From the NCBI GenBank assembly GCA_963971425.1, contig OZ020514.1, positions 25,408,602 to 25,472,601 on the forward strand: DNA of 64,000 nucleotides. The letters run 5' to 3'. Below the pieces are notes generated by a model. The model ran no database searches. It was not told the DNA's origin and saw only the letters and a program-made list of their open reading frames with translations. The DNA is from Bryoerythrophyllum caledonicum. Taxonomy: Eukaryota; Streptophyta; Bryopsida; Pottiales; Pottiaceae. The stretch's first letter is position 1, and the number at the start of each line of letters is the position of its first letter. The position numbers and the translations under genes are program-made. Below are positions 21,001 to 33,559 of this stretch, one piece after another.

Positions 21001-23670
21001 GTGCGTAAGCGCTTGTAAGTGCGTCAGTATTGGTTAGTACCTGAGCACTGGTCAGTACGTGAGCGCTGGTGAATACGTCAGCGCTGGTAAGTGTGTAAGC
21101 GGTTGGGAGTGCGTGAGCGGTCGTGAGTGCGAGGGCGCTTGTGAGTGCGTGAGCGCTTTTAAGTGCGTGAGTGCGTGAGCGCTTGTGAGTGCGTGAGCGC
21201 TGATGAATGCATGAGCGCTGGTGAGTGCTTAAGCGCTAGTGAATGCGTAAGCGTTGGTCAGTGCGCCAGCGCTTGTGAGTGCGTGAGCGTTGTTGAGTGC
21301 GTGAGCGCTGTTGAGTGCGTGAGCGCTGTTGAGTGCGTGAGCGCTGGTGAGTGCGTGAGCGCTGGAGAGTGCGTGAGCGCTGTTGAGTGCGTGAGCGCTG
21401 GTGAGTGCGTGAGCGCTGGTGAGTGCGTGAGCGCATGTGACTGCATGAGCGCTTGTGAGTGCGTGAGCGCTGGTGAGTGCGTGAGCGCTTGTGAGTGCGG
21501 GAGCGCTTGGGAGTGCGTGAGCGCTGGTGAGTGCGTGAGCGCTATTGAGTGCGTGAGCGCTATTGAGTGCGTGAGCGCTATTGAGTGCGTGAGCGCTGGT
21601 GAGTGTGTGAGCGCTGGAGAGTGGGTGAGTGCTGTTGAGTGCGTGAGCGCTGGTGAGTGCGTGAGCGCTGGTGAGTGCGTGAGCGTTGGTGAGTGCGTGA
21701 GCGCTGGAGAGTGCGTGAGCGCTGTTGAGTGCGTGAGCGCTGGTGAGTGCCTGAGCGCTTGTGAGTGCGTGAGCGCTGGTGAGTGCGTGAGCGCTTGTGA
21801 GTGCGTGAGCGCTGGTGAGTGCGTGAGCGCTGGTGAGTGCGTGAGCGCTGGTGAGTGCGTGAGCGCTGGTGAGTGCGTGAGCGCTGGTGAGTGCGTGAGC
21901 GCTGGTGAGTGCGTGAGCGCTCGTGAGTGCGTGAGCGCTGGTGAGTGCGTGAGCGCTGGTGAGTGCGTGAGCGCTGGAGAGTGCGTGAGCGCTGTTGAGT
22001 GCGTGAGCGCTGGTGAGTGCGTGAGCGCTTGTGAGTGCGTGAGCGCTGGTGAGTGCGTGAGCGCTTGTGAGTGCGTGAGCGCTGGTGAGTGCGTGAGCGC
22101 TGGTGAGTGCGTGAGCGCTGGTGAGTGCGTGAGCGCTGGTGAGTGCGTGAGCGCTGGTGAGTGCGTGAGCGCTGGTGAGTGCGTGAGCGCTGGTGAGTGC
22201 GTGAGCGCTGGTGAGTGCGTGAGCGCTGGTGAGTGCGTGAGCGCTTGTGAGTGGGTGAGCGCAGGTGAGTGTGTGAGCGCATGTGACTGCATGAGCGCTT
22301 GTGAGTGCGTGAGCGCTTGTGAGTGCGTAAGCGCTTGTGAGTGCGTCTGCACTGGTCAGTACGTGAGCACTGGTCAGTACCTGAGCGATGGTCAGTACCT
22401 GAGCACTGGTCAGTACCTGAGCATTGGTCAGTACGTAAGCGCTAGTCAATACGTCAGCGCTGGTGAGTGTGTCAGCGGTTGTGAGTGCGTGAGGGGTCGT
22501 GAGTGCGAGGGCGCTTGTGAGTGCGTGAGCGCTTCTAAGTGCGTGAGTGCGTGAGCGCGTGTGAGTGCGTGAGCGCTTGTGAGTGCGTGAGCGCTTGTGA
22601 GTGCGTGAGCGCTGGTGAGTGCGTCAGCGCTGGTGAGTGCGTGAGCGCTGGTGCGTGCGTGAGCGCTGGTGAGTGCGTGAGCGCTGGTGAGTGCGTGAGC
22701 GCTGGTGAGTGCGTGAGCGCTGGTGAGTGCGTGAGCGCTGGTGAGTGCGTGAGCGCTGGTGAGTGCGTGAGCGCTGGTGAGTGCGTGAGCGCTGGTGAGT
22801 GCGTGAGCGCTGGTGAGTGCGTGAGCGCTGGTGAGTGCGTGAGCGCTGGTGAGTGCGTGAGCGCTGGTGAGTGCGTGAGCGCTTGTGAGTGCGGGAGCGC
22901 TTGGGAGTGCGTGAGCGCTGGTGAGTGCGTGAGTGCTATTGAGTGCGTGAGCGCTATTGAGTGCAAGAGCGCTGGTGAGTGCCTGAGCGCTGGTGAGTGT
23001 GTGAGCGCTCGTGAGTGTGTGAGCGTAGGAGAGTGTGTGAGCGCTGGTAAGTGCGTGGGCGCTTGCGAGTGCGTGAGCGCATGTGACTGCGTGAGTGCTT
23101 GTGAGTGCGTAAGCGCTTGTAAGTGCGTGAGCGCTTGTGAATGCGTAAGCGCTTGTAAGTGCGTCAGTATTGGTTAGTACCTGAGCACTGGTCAGTACGT
23201 GAGCGCTGGTGAATACGTCAGCGCTGGTAAGTGTGTAAGCGGTTGTGAGTGCGTGAGCGGTCGTGAGTGCGAGGGCGCTTGTGAGTGCGTGAGCGCTTTT
23301 AAGTGCGTGAGTGCGTGAGCGCTTGTGAGTGCGTGAGCGCTGATGAATGCATGAGCGCTGGTGAGTGCTTAAGCGCTAGTGAATGCGTAAGCGTTGGTCA
23401 GTGCGCCAGCGCTTGTGAGTGCGTCAGCGTTGTTGAGTGCGTGAGCGCTGTTGAGTGCGTGAGCGCTGTTGAGTGCGTGAGCGCTGGTGAGTGCGTGAGC
23501 GCTGGAGAGTGCGTGAGCGCTGTTGAGTGCGTGAGCGCTGGTGAGTGCGTGAGCGCTGGTGAGTGCGTGAGCGCTGGTGAGTGCGTGAGCGCTGGTGAGT
23601 GCGTGAGCGCTGGTGAGTGCGTGAGCGCTGGTGAGTGCGTGAGCGCTGGTGAGTGCGTGAGCGGAGCGCT

Positions 23671-24417
23671 GGTCAGTGCGTGAGCGCTGGTCAGTGCGTG
23701 AGCGCTGGTCAGTGCGTGAGCGCTGGTCAGTGCGTGAGCGCTGGTCAGTGCGTGAGCGCTGGTCAGTGCGTGAGCGCTGGTCAGTGCGTGAGCGCTGGTC
23801 AGTGCGTGAGCGCTGGTCAGTGCGTGAGCGCTGGTCAGTGCGTGAGCGCTGGTCAGTGCGTGAGCGCTGGTCAGTGCGTGAGCGCTGGTCAGTGCGTGAG
23901 CGCTGGTCAGTGCGTGAGCGCTGGTCAGTGCGTGAGCGCTGGTCAGTGCGTGAGCGCTGGTCAGTGCGTGAGCGCTGGTCAGTGCGTGAGCGCTGGTCAG
24001 TGCGTGAGCGCTGGTCAGTGCGTGAGCGCTGGTCAGTGCGTGAGCGCTGGTCAGTGCGTGAGCGCTGGTCAGTGCGTGAGCGCTGGTCAGTGCGTGAGCG
24101 CTGGTCAGTGCGTGAGCGCTGGTCAGTGCGTGAGCGCTGGTCAGTGCGTGAGCGCTGGTCAGTGCGTGAGCGCTGGTCAGTGCGTGAGCGCTGGTCAGTG
24201 CGTGAGCGCTGGTCAGTGCGTGAGCGCTGGTCAGTGCGTGAGCGCTGGTCAGTGCGTGAGCGCTGGTCAGTGCGTGAGCGCTGGTCAGTGCGTGAGCGCT
24301 GGTCAGTGCGTGAGCGCTGGTCAGTGCGTGAGCGCTGGTCAGTGCGTGAGCGCTGGTCAGTGCGTGAGCGCTGGTCAGTGCGTGAGCGCTGGTCAGTGCG
24401 TGAGCGCTGGTCAGTGC
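23671..24417. repeat. Homogeneous satellite block, 42 near-identical units
   Basis: Forty-two copies of the GTCAGTGC-type unit follow one another, with no substitution seen by eye. The left border is a 5-nt phase jump (GAGCGGAGCGCT at 23660-23671). Surrounding units are mixed variants, so the block looks like a recent expansion of one unit. Confidence 0.9.
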
Positions 24418-26159
24418 GTGAGCGCATGTTTGTGCAGGAGCGCTTGTGAGTGCGTGAGCGCTTGTGAGTGCGTTAGCGCTTGTGAGTGCGTTAGCGCTTG
24501 TGAGTGCGTGAGCGCTTGTGAGTGCGTGAGCGCTTGTGAGTGCGTGAGCGCTTGTGAGTGCGTGAGCGCTTGTGAGTGCGTGAGCGCTTGTGAGTGCGTG
24601 AGCGCTTGTGAGTGCGTGAGCGCCTGTGAGTGCGTGAGCGCTTGTGAGTGCGTCAGGGCTTGTGAGTGCGTGAGCGCTGATGAGTGCATGAGCGATGGTG
24701 AGTGCGTAAGCGCTAGTGAATGCGTCAGCGCTGGTGAGTGCGTCAGCGCTTGTGAGTGCATCAGCCCTTAAAGTGCGTGAGCGCTGGTGAGTGCGTGAGC
24801 GCTATTGAGTGCGTGAGCGCTATTAAGTGCGTGAGCGCTGGTGAGTGCGTGAGCGCTGGTGAGTGAGTGAGCGCAGGTGAGTGTGTGAGCGCATGTGACT
24901 GCATGAGCGCTTGTGAGTGCGTGAGCGCTTGTGAGTGCGTAAGCGCTTGTGAGTGCGTCTGCACTGGTCAGTACGTGAGCACTGGTCAGTACCTGAGCGA
25001 TGGTCAGTACCTGAGCACTGGTCAGTACCTGAGCATTGGTCAGTACGTAAGCGCTAGTGAATACGTCAGCGCTGGTGAGTGTGTCAGCGGTTGTGAGTGC
25101 GTGAGGGGTCGTGAGTGCGAGGGCGCTTGTGAGTGCGTGAGCGCTTCTAAGTGCGTGAGAGCGTGAGCGCGTGTGAGTGCGTGAGCGCTTGTGAGTGCGT
25201 GAGCGCTTGTGAGTGCGTGAGCGCTGGTGAGTGCAAGAGCGCTGGTGAGTGCGTGAGCGCTTGTGAGTGCGTGAGCGCTGGTGAGTGCGTGAGCGCTGGT
25301 GAGTGCGTGAGCGCTTGTGAGTGCGGGAGCGCTTGGGAGTGCGTGAGCGCTGGTGAGTGCGTGAGTGCTATTGAGTGCGTGAGCGCTATTGAGTGCAAGA
25401 GCGCTGGTGAGTGCCTGAGCGCTGGTGATTGTGTGAGCGCTGGTGAGTGTGTGAGCGTAGGAGAGTGTGTGAGCGCTGGTAAGTGCGTGGGCGCTTGCGA
25501 GTGCGTGAGCGCATGTGACTGTGTGAGTGCGTAAGCGCTTGTAAGTGCGTGAGCGCTTGTGAGTGCGTAAGCGCTTGTAAGTGCGTCAGTATTGGTTAGT
25601 ACCTGAGCACTGGTCAGTACGTGAGCGCTGGTGAATACGTCAGCGCTGGTAAGTGTGTAAGCGGTTGTGAGTGCGTGAGCGGTCGTGAGTGCGAGGGCGC
25701 TTGTGAGTGCATGAGCGCTTTTAAGTGCGTGAGTGCGTGAGCGCTTGTGAGTGCGTGAGCGCTGATGAATGCATGAGCGCTGGTGAGTGCTTAAGCGCTA
25801 GTGAATGCGTAAGCGTTGGTCAGTGCGCCAGCGCTTGTGAGTGCGTGAGCGTTGTTGAGTGCGTGAGCGCTGGTGAGTGCGTGAGCGCTGTTGAGTGCGT
25901 GAGCGCTGTTGAGTGCGTGAGCGCTGGTGAGTGCGTGAGCGCTGGAGAGTGCGTGAGCGCTGTTGAGTGCGTGAGCGCTGGAGAGTGCGTGAGCGCTGGT
26001 GAGTGCGTGAGCGCAGGTGAGTGCGTGAGCGCTGGTGAGTGCGTGAGCGCTGGTGAGTGCGTGAGCGCGGGTCAGTGCGTGAGCGCTGGTGAGTGCGTGA
26101 GCGCTGGTCAGTGCGTGAGCGCTGGTGAGTGCGTGAGCGCTGGTGAGTGCGTGAGCGCT

Positions 26160-26421
26160 GGTCCGTGCGTGAGCGCTGGTCAGTGCGTGAGCGCTGGTCA
26201 GTGCGTGAGCGCTGGTCAGTGCGTGAGCGCTGGTCAGTGCGTGAGCGCTGGTCAGTGCGTGAGCGCTGGTCAGTGCGTGAGCGCTGGTCAGTGCGTGAGC
26301 GCTGGTCAGTGCGTGAGCGCTGGTCAGTGCGTGAGCGCTGGTCAGTGCGTGAGCGCTGGTCAGTGCGTGAGCGCTGGTCAGTCCGTGAGCGCTCGTCAGT
26401 GCGTGAGCGCTGGTCAGTGCG
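26160..26421. repeat. Second, shorter block of GTCAGTGC-type units
   Basis: About fourteen units of the same variant as the 23.7-kb block, with a few substitutions, flanked by the same GCGCATGTTTGTGCAGGAGC segment (26424 here; 24421 in the first). It is the shorter counterpart in the next higher-order unit. Confidence 0.85.
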
Positions 26422-28546
26422 TGAGCGCATGTTTGTGCAGGAGCGCTTGTGAGTGCGTTAGCGCTTGTGAGTGCGTGAGCGCTTGTGAGTGCGTGAGCGC
26501 TTGTGAGTGCGTGAGCGCTTGTGAGTGCGTGAGCGCTTGTGAGTGCGTCAGGGCTTGTGAGTGCGTGAGCGCTGATGAGTGCATGAGCGATGGTGAGTGC
26601 GTAAGCGCTAGTGAATGCGTCAGCGCTGGTGAGTGCGTCAGCGCTTGTGAGTGCATCAGCCCTTAAAGTGCGTGAGCGCTGGTGAGTGCGTGAGCGCTAT
26701 TGAGTGCGTGAGCGCTATTAAGTGCGTGAGCGCTGGTGAGTGCGTGAGCGCTGGTGAGTGAGTGAGCGCAGGTGAGTGTGTGAGCGCATGTGACTGCATG
26801 AGCGCTTGTGAGTGCGTGAGCGCTTGTGAGTGCGTAAGCGCTTGTGAGTGCGTCTGCACTGGTCAGTACGTGAGCACTGGTCAGTACCTGAGCGATGGTC
26901 AGTACCTGAGCACTGGTCAGTACCTGAGCATTGGTCAGTACGTAAGCGCTAGTGAATACGTCAGCGCTGGTGAGTGTGTCAGCGGTTGTGAGTGCGTGAG
27001 GGGTCGTGAGTGCGAGGGCGCTTGTGAGTGCGTGAGCGCTTCTAAGTGCGTGAGTGCGTGAGCGCGTGTGAGTGCGTGAGCGCTGGTGAGTGCGTGAGCG
27101 CTGGTGAGTGCGTGAGAGCTTGTGAGTGCGTGAGCGCTGGTGAGTGCGTGAGCGTTGGTGAGTGCGTGAGCGCTGGTGCGTGCGTGAGCGCTGGTGAGTG
27201 CATGAGCGCTGGTGAGTGCGTGAGCGCTGGTGAGTGCGTGAGCGCTGGTGAATGCGTGAGCGCTGGTGAGTGCGTGAGCGCTGATGAGTGCGTGAGCGCT
27301 GGTGAGTGCGTGAGCGCTTGTGAGTGCGGGAGCGCTTGGGAGTACGTGAGCGCTGGTGAGTGCGTGAGTGCTATTGAGTGCGTGAGCGCTATTGAGTGCA
27401 AGAGCGCTGGTGAGTGCCTGAGCGCTGGTGAGTGTGTGAGCGCTGGTGAGTGTGTGAGCGTAGGAGAGTGTGTGAGCGCTGGTAAGTGCGTGGGCGCTTG
27501 CGAGTGCGTGAGCGCATGTGACTGCGTGAGTGCTTGTGAGTGCGTAAGCGCTTGTAAGTGCGTGAGCGCTTGTGAGTGCGTAAGCGCTTGTAAGTGCGTC
27601 AGTATTGGTTAGTACCTGAGCACTGGTCAGTACGTGAGCGCTGGTGAATACGTCAGCGCTGGTAAGTGTGAAAGCGGTTGTGAGTGCGTGAGCGGTCGTG
27701 AGTGCGAGGGCGCTTGTGAGTGCGAGAGCGCTTTTAAGTGCGTGAGTGCGTGAGCGCTTGTGAGTGCGTGAGCGCTTGTGAGTGCGTGAGCGCTTGTGAG
27801 TGCGTGAGCGCTTGTGAGTGCGTGAGCGCTTGTGAGTGCGTGAGCGCTTGTGAGTGCGTGAGCGCTTGTGAGTGCGTAAGGGCTTGTGAGTGCGTGAGCG
27901 CTGATGAGTGCATGAGCGATGGTGAGTGCGTAAGCGCTAGTGAATGCGTCAGCGCTGGTCAGTGCGTCAGCGCTTGTGAGTGCATCAGCCGTTAAAGTGC
28001 GTGAGCGCTGGTGAGTGCGTGAGCGCTGGTGAGTGCGTGAGCGCTGGTGAGTGCGTGAGCGCTGGTGAGTGCGTGAGCGCTGGTGAGTGGGTGAGCGCTG
28101 GTGAGTGCGTGAGCGCTGGTGAGTGCGTGAGCGCTGGTGAGTGCGTGAGCGCTGGTGAGTGCGTGAGCGCTGGTGAGTGCGTGAGCGTTCGTGAGTGCGT
28201 GAGCGCTGGTGAGTGCGTGAGCGCTGGTGAGTGCGTGAGCGCTGGTGAGTGCGTGAGCGCTGGTGAGTGCGTGAGCACTGGTGAGTGCGTGAGCGCTGGT
28301 GAGTGCGTGAGCGCTGGTGAGTGCGTGAGCGTTGGAGAGTGCGTGAGCGCTGGTGAGTGCGTGAGCGCTGGTGATTGCGTGAGCGCTGGTGAGTGCGTGA
28401 GCGCTGGTGAGTGCGTGAGCGCTGGTGAGTGCGTGAGCGCTGGTGAGTGCGTGAGCGCTGGTGAGTGCGTGAGCGCTTGTGAGTGCGGGAGCGCTTGGGA
28501 GTGCGTGAGCGCTGGTGAGTGCGTGAGCGCTATTGAGAATGCGTGA

Positions 28547-28862
28547 GCGCTTGTGAGGGCGTAAGCGGTGCTGCTATGGTTTTGAGTGCGTGAGCGCTGG
28601 TGGGTGTGTGAGCGTGCTGCTGCAGCTATGAGCGTGCTGCTGCAGCTATGAGCGTGTGAGTTCTGGTGGGTCCGTGAGTTCTACTTTTGTGACTATCAAT
28701 GTGTGAGCGCTGATGTGAGATTGTTGGAGCGTGAGCGCCGCTGGAGTATGTGAGTGTGTTGTGGCGATTGTGAATGTGTGAGCGCTGGTGGATGCGTATG
28801 CGCTGCTACTGGGGTTGTAAGTGGGTGAGCGCTGGTAGATGCTTGAGCGCTGCTGCTACTGA
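28547..28862. repeat. Degenerate edge of the satellite
   Basis: GTGAGCGCT blocks become irregular and are mixed with GCTGCTGC-type triplets before the repeat ends. The next kilobase (to 29.9 kb) holds no gene I can support; an A-rich AAAAGAAAAAG tract is at 29.33-29.39 kb. Confidence 0.7.
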
Positions 28863-29826
28863 TGGACATGTCCTATGTAGACAAATTGTAGTAGTGCTGC
28901 GGAGTGCTGTCTGACCTGTTATTGCCGCATCGGTTGTCAATGTGTGAGGGGGCGATGTTGTTGCTGTGTGTTTTGTGCACACCTGAGGATTTAAGGTTGT
29001 CCGTGCAAGTCTGCTTGTGGTGTGCGTTGGGAAGTGGGGGTCTTTGTGGCGGTGCCGGAACGCTGCCTGAATTGGAAATAGATCAAGGTTGGAGACATTC
29101 AATTTCCACCACCTAATCCTAATTACAGTGTGTCTTCATGTGCTGATCTTTGTAGTGCATTGTGCACCTGGATTCCCATAATTGTGAAAAAATCCTTCCT
29201 CTATCGTCCATCCTTTGGTTCAAATCTTCAACTTGACGTATTGAGTTGTCTCGTGGATCTATGTTGTTGATGGTGCACGATTGGCTCAAGCTAAAAGAGA
29301 TATTGATAGTAACTAACTTGAGTATAAACCAATTAAGGAAAAGAAAAAGAAAAAGAATCAAAAAATAATCAAAAGAAAAAGAAAAAAGGCGATAGAATGG
29401 TGAAGGAAAGGATATAAGAGGTGGTGATCAAGTAAGGGTACTCTAATTGAGTTTAATTACTAGAGATCAAGTAACCAAAATCACATTAGAATAAGAAAAG
29501 TAGGTTGATTCTAGTGGGTCCAAGTAATCCTAACTACATAGGGACGCTAATTCACTAAGGAGAGTCAAATCAATTTAGAATCCACCATTAAAGAGTGGGT
29601 TTGCATTTCTTGTGTGTGACCGATTGTGGAAGTAGTAATGTGGTGTAATCTTGAACTCACTCCTTGACTACACAACGGATTTAAGGGGAGTGCATTTGAG
29701 ATTAGACTAGTGGTAGCTTTGTGGTGTCAACTTTCGGATCCTTACTCATTATGACAAAGAGGTGCTCTTTGCACAAGTCGAGTGCAATGCCATTGATAAA
29801 AATCAGATGAGACGGATTGAAATCTC

Positions 29827-31343
29827 ATCGGCTATCAGCCAATAAATCAAAGTCAAAGTCAACGTCAAAGTTTCTATGCAAATACAACGAGAAATGAAAA
29901 GAAAAATTGTGAAGGAAAGTTTTAGAATACCTTCCAAATCTTGTGGTTGATGTGTTTGTCGGGCCGACCATGCTCTTTCCACTTTGCCCTCATTCTACAA
30001 AGCTTTGGAGCATATGTCTCCTCCGCCTTTTTGTCGACTACATCAATGTTGAGGAGGTTGGAGAGTTTTACCACCTTGTCTTGATTATCCTCCTACATAA
30101 AGATGTCGTCCCATTCTAGTAAATAAAGCGTCCTAGCCAATCTTGGGCCAAATTCCGCTTCTCCCAATTTTGTGCACACCTTAAACAGTTGTTATCCACC
30201 AGTGATGTACCAATGACATGTTGGTGCTTTCCACCACTTAAAGGTTGTTCCTCCATAGAATACTTAGCCATCCATGTCCTTGGAGGACAACAAAAGTAAA
30301 AGGGGCATCCCAATCAACTCCGTGCCATTCTCCATTGTACCTGGTTGTGTACACGATGGAACACAATAAAATGGGGGTTTTGCCCGCACGGATCGCAAAG
30401 CCTTGTAATTATTCAAAGTTGGTCGACGCGCTTATTGACAATGCCTTGGTACACCATTCCTGCGGGTGCAATGTGGATCCTTGACGCCCGTTCCTTAGGC
30501 TATGCATTCAGGTGATCCTTTTTGTCTTTAAGGATCCAAAAATTGAATCCAAAAAACCAACTCCTTTAAATTGTCTATCATTTCCTCACTAAATTGCATG
30601 CCCCTCTCTTGTGCTGATAAGCAGAGCTCTTGTGTGCATTAATTCTAGGGGATAATGACTACGTAGAAATGGGGGGTTGTCATCCGCCATTTTGACCTTT
30701 ACCTTAAGTAAGAGCCTTATGTTATTGACAATCTCTAGGTCTTCCATCATGGTCACCAACTTGACAAAGGTTGCCACCCAAGGAGCTCTTGCTCCCATGT
30801 TTTTTGACTATTCTCAACAACATCGCCTTGCCTTTAGGTGAAACCTCATTTTGTAAGGTGTGGTCGAGCAACATATGTTGCTTGTTGCATAAATTCATTA
30901 AGCCACACCATCTCATCTTTTGGTATTGAGGTCTGCTCTAAAAGCTACATGCGCGTAGATAGCTTCTACAACAAAATGACCACTCATACATCAAAATCTT
31001 ATGCCATACATTTTGTCGGTTGGCAACCGACAGCCCATGTGGTCTCATAAACGCATGAGGCATTTGACTTCCAAATGGGCAGTCATAGAACACATGACAT
31101 ATTCCATTGGCTAGCAACCAACAATTTGGAAGACATCATGTATTATCGGTTGGCAATCAACAGTCTATAATATCAATTACTAATACATCATAACCTCTAC
31201 CAATGGATTTTATAGAGATAGTAAATGTCAAACGTAAAAAAAATGATAAAAAATATAGGGATTTGGTTGTCAATAAATCTAAGAATCATTGGCCGGCAGC
31301 CTAAAACAAAGAACAAGCTATGTGCTATCGGCTACGAGCCGAC
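29827..31343. repeat. P4 palindromes, dispersed copies
   Basis: Copies: 29827-29843 (ATCGGCTATCAGCCAAT), 31015-31031 (GTCGGTTGGCAACCGAC), 31106-31122, 31145-31161, a weak one near 31288, and 31327-31343. The first lies in the intron next to the ParB-like exon that ends at 29931. The others cluster upstream (5') of that minus-strand gene, as in the other loci. More copies occur at about 32.97, 34.06, 37.26, 37.46 and 37.66 kb. Confidence 0.8.
29931..30930 (-). pseudogene. Third copy of the ParB-like gene, decayed
   Basis: From the 5' side: LLLKVKVKMADDN matches LLIQVKVKMTDEN of the 61.4-kb exon. FKWWKAPTCHWYITGG, then TAA, then QLFKV, matches FKWWNSPTCHWYIIGGQHTYLA at 60.7 kb, with TAA in place of CAA. 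DKKAEETYAPKL and KEHGRPDKHINHKIWK precede donor AAG|GTATTC at 29930, at the same residue as the paralogues' intron. Several stops and register changes make a working product unlikely. Confidence 0.75.
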
Positions 31344-32199
31344 GGATTGTGAACATTTCAAGAATTAATGGCTGGTAATCAGTGATTTACATAATCCAAA
31401 TCACACAATCACTTCAAAAGCAACACGAATTTGTCTTATCTTCAATCACAAAATTTTTAACTACATTATAAGAAAACACAATCTGTTGGCTTGCAGGTGA
31501 TAAACATTGATAAAATCCTTTGACGTCTTCCGACTGCTAGACATCGACTATTCGCCAGATACCATCACAACACAATTGATGAGAGAAACTAACAAATCCT
31601 AATGACGCTAAACATAACAAAGCAAGAACCCATCAAAAGCATGTTGCAAATGACCAAAATTAGTGTGAATACATGGCTTTTATACTTGTAGGAAACAGAT
31701 CGCTGCAATCGTTTGATCATGAATGCTTGAATGGCCTTGTCAAACTCGATGAAACTCAATGTGTTTCGAGGTGACAATTCTAAACTAAGATGCCATGTCG
31801 AATGGACACCTAAAGAGTAAAGTGACATTCTAATTTATTTGACATTCTAGAAAATCTTTGGCTCTTTGGTTCTAGGCCAAAGATGTCACATCAATTGATT
31901 AAATTAAATTGACCTTTCAAGTTTGCCCTTGACACTTTGATTGATTTTGTGCCAGTGAGCATAAGCGGGATGATGTAAGTCCCAGGGTGCAAAATCAAGC
32001 TCAAAACTCTAGCGCACGATTACAAATTTGATGTTTGCGAGCATTGATAGGACAAGGGGGTAAGTATGACCTTTTCCCTTGGGAATCCTTCATCAATTCT
32101 ATACTCTTATTTCTTCTCTTTAATGCTTATGCCCTCACGCTTGAAGCTAGTATTCTTTTTTTACTTCTCCATTACCTCTGCATATCAATGATTAATCTT

Positions 32200-32760
32200 T
32201 GTCCTATTTTTTTAGATGTCCATTACTTTCCCTGATTCAAGGTCAGTCATGTGTTCTTGCATTCTTTAGCACAGTATCTAAACATTCCTATTGTGTAACA
32301 ATTACTAATATTGATTCAGATTTAGTCTTAAATTCTTGCATACTTCTGCACAATTTTAGTTCAATTTGTTGGATTGTCTATTTTCTTTCCATTTTTCAAT
32401 GTCTATCCTAAACTTTTGCATACTCTTGCAAAATTTTCGCACAATCCATTAGGTTGTCACTAACTACCTAGAAACTACGTCTAACTTTTTATATTCTAGC
32501 ATTCTTGAGCGCAACGTGTGATCAATCCAATGGATTACTTTATTCTTTCTTAATTCTTTGACAATCTAAAATTCAAGCACAACTTTTCTAGATTAGGCGT
32601 CAGCCTGAAAGTCTTGCGTAATCTATGACATAATCTATACATTCATTTCTGGATTGTCTATTATATTTTCTAATTTTAGGTCAGGAAAAAGTTCTTGCAT
32701 CGTTGCTCGATTTTAGTGCAATCAATCCGAATGTTTTGGGCATAAATTTGTTCTGCGATA
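32200..32760. repeat. Decayed tandem repeat of about 110-120 bp
   Basis: Four to five loose copies of a unit with TTCTTGCATACT, GCACAATTTT and a CAATCCATTGGATTG-like inverted repeat. Too degraded to set exact borders. Confidence 0.45.
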
Positions 32761-33333
32761 GTCAATAATTCTTGGAGATTCAATATCAAATTTTGAGGGA
32801 TCCATTTTGATCTTGTTCATTGATTGATGAGTCTTAAACTCAATTTTGAGTGATCAAGTCCTCTCAACTTCTTTTCTTTGGTTCATTATTCCTTCAGCTG
32901 ATTGAAAACCCATCCTTGGCTAATGTTGCATGCGTATAATTGTCAAACTCCGTTTAATTGCACCTTTAATTCAGCCAGTTGGCAACCGAGAAAGTGGATT
33001 AGGTGGTCAGATTTTGGGGACAAAGGTTTTAGGTGGATAAAGGTCCTTCTACTAGCTCTAGCATGCTTGGTCAAGGGTAAGCAGGCAGAATCAAGGGCAA
33101 GCAGCCGACAAAATCATTGTAGCTCTCCAATCTCCGACCACTGATGCGATTACAAATATCATTCAATTGACGTCATCATGAACCATGAACCCATCATCTT
33201 GTTTATGAAAAACAAAAAATCGAGAGGGTGGAAGCGCTGCAAAGGTGTCTTTGTCGCCCCCACACATTCCAGCCTCTACTTTGGAGGTCAGGCAATTGTT
33301 GAAAGAATCTTTCTTAGAGATCCATGGTTACTT

Positions 33334-33545
33334 TGAGTGAAAGTGATTGAAGTGTCCAACGCAATGGAGAAGTCCATTCCTTTTCCATCACATGGTTTAT
33401 CAATGTTGCCCTACTGCATTGGCCGCTCCATCATACTTCAATCACTTTCTTAGAGTGAAGGTTTATATTGTCAATTATAGCATAAAGTCTTAGGTTTAGG
33501 GTTAGCCTTAGTGAAGACTTTATGCTATAATTGACGAAATCAATA
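33334..33545. repeat. Nested inverted repeats, strong potential hairpin
   Basis: 33470-33491 and 33524-33545 are exact 22-bp reverse complements around a 32-nt loop that holds TTTAGGGTTAG. Just upstream, GAAAGTGATTGAAGT near 33340 and its complement near 33440 form a second 15-bp pair, with further pairing of AACGCAATGGAG and CCGCTCCAT-like segments inside. No coding frame overlaps. Confidence 0.85.
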
Positions 33546-33559
33546 AAGGGCCACCAATG

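Larger units (their letters stand above)
18459..28546. repeat. 18-bp satellite, about 10 kb
   Basis: The unit is GTGAGCGCTGGTGAGTGC with many point variants (GGT/TGT/ATT after AGCGCT; GTCAGTGC for GTGAGTGC). About 560 units fit if gap-free. Each unit holds the palindromic hexamer AGCGCT. Two variant landmark segments recur: A (CAGTATTGGTTAGTACC) at 19165, 19713, 21025, 23165, 25587 and 27600, and B (CTGCACTGGTCAGTACGTG) at 20441, 22347, 24959 and 26854. They alternate, so the array has 1.3-2.6-kb higher-order units. Long frames open on both strands follow from the 18-bp period and are not counted as genes. Confidence 0.97.

Noticed and set aside
18533..28546. Dozens of long open frames in the satellite with repeats such as VSAGEC, ALTHSP or RSRTDQ
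   Set aside because: The repeat period is 18 bp, a multiple of three, and the unit lacks stops in several frames, so both strands are open by construction. There are no splice, start or codon features to support coding.
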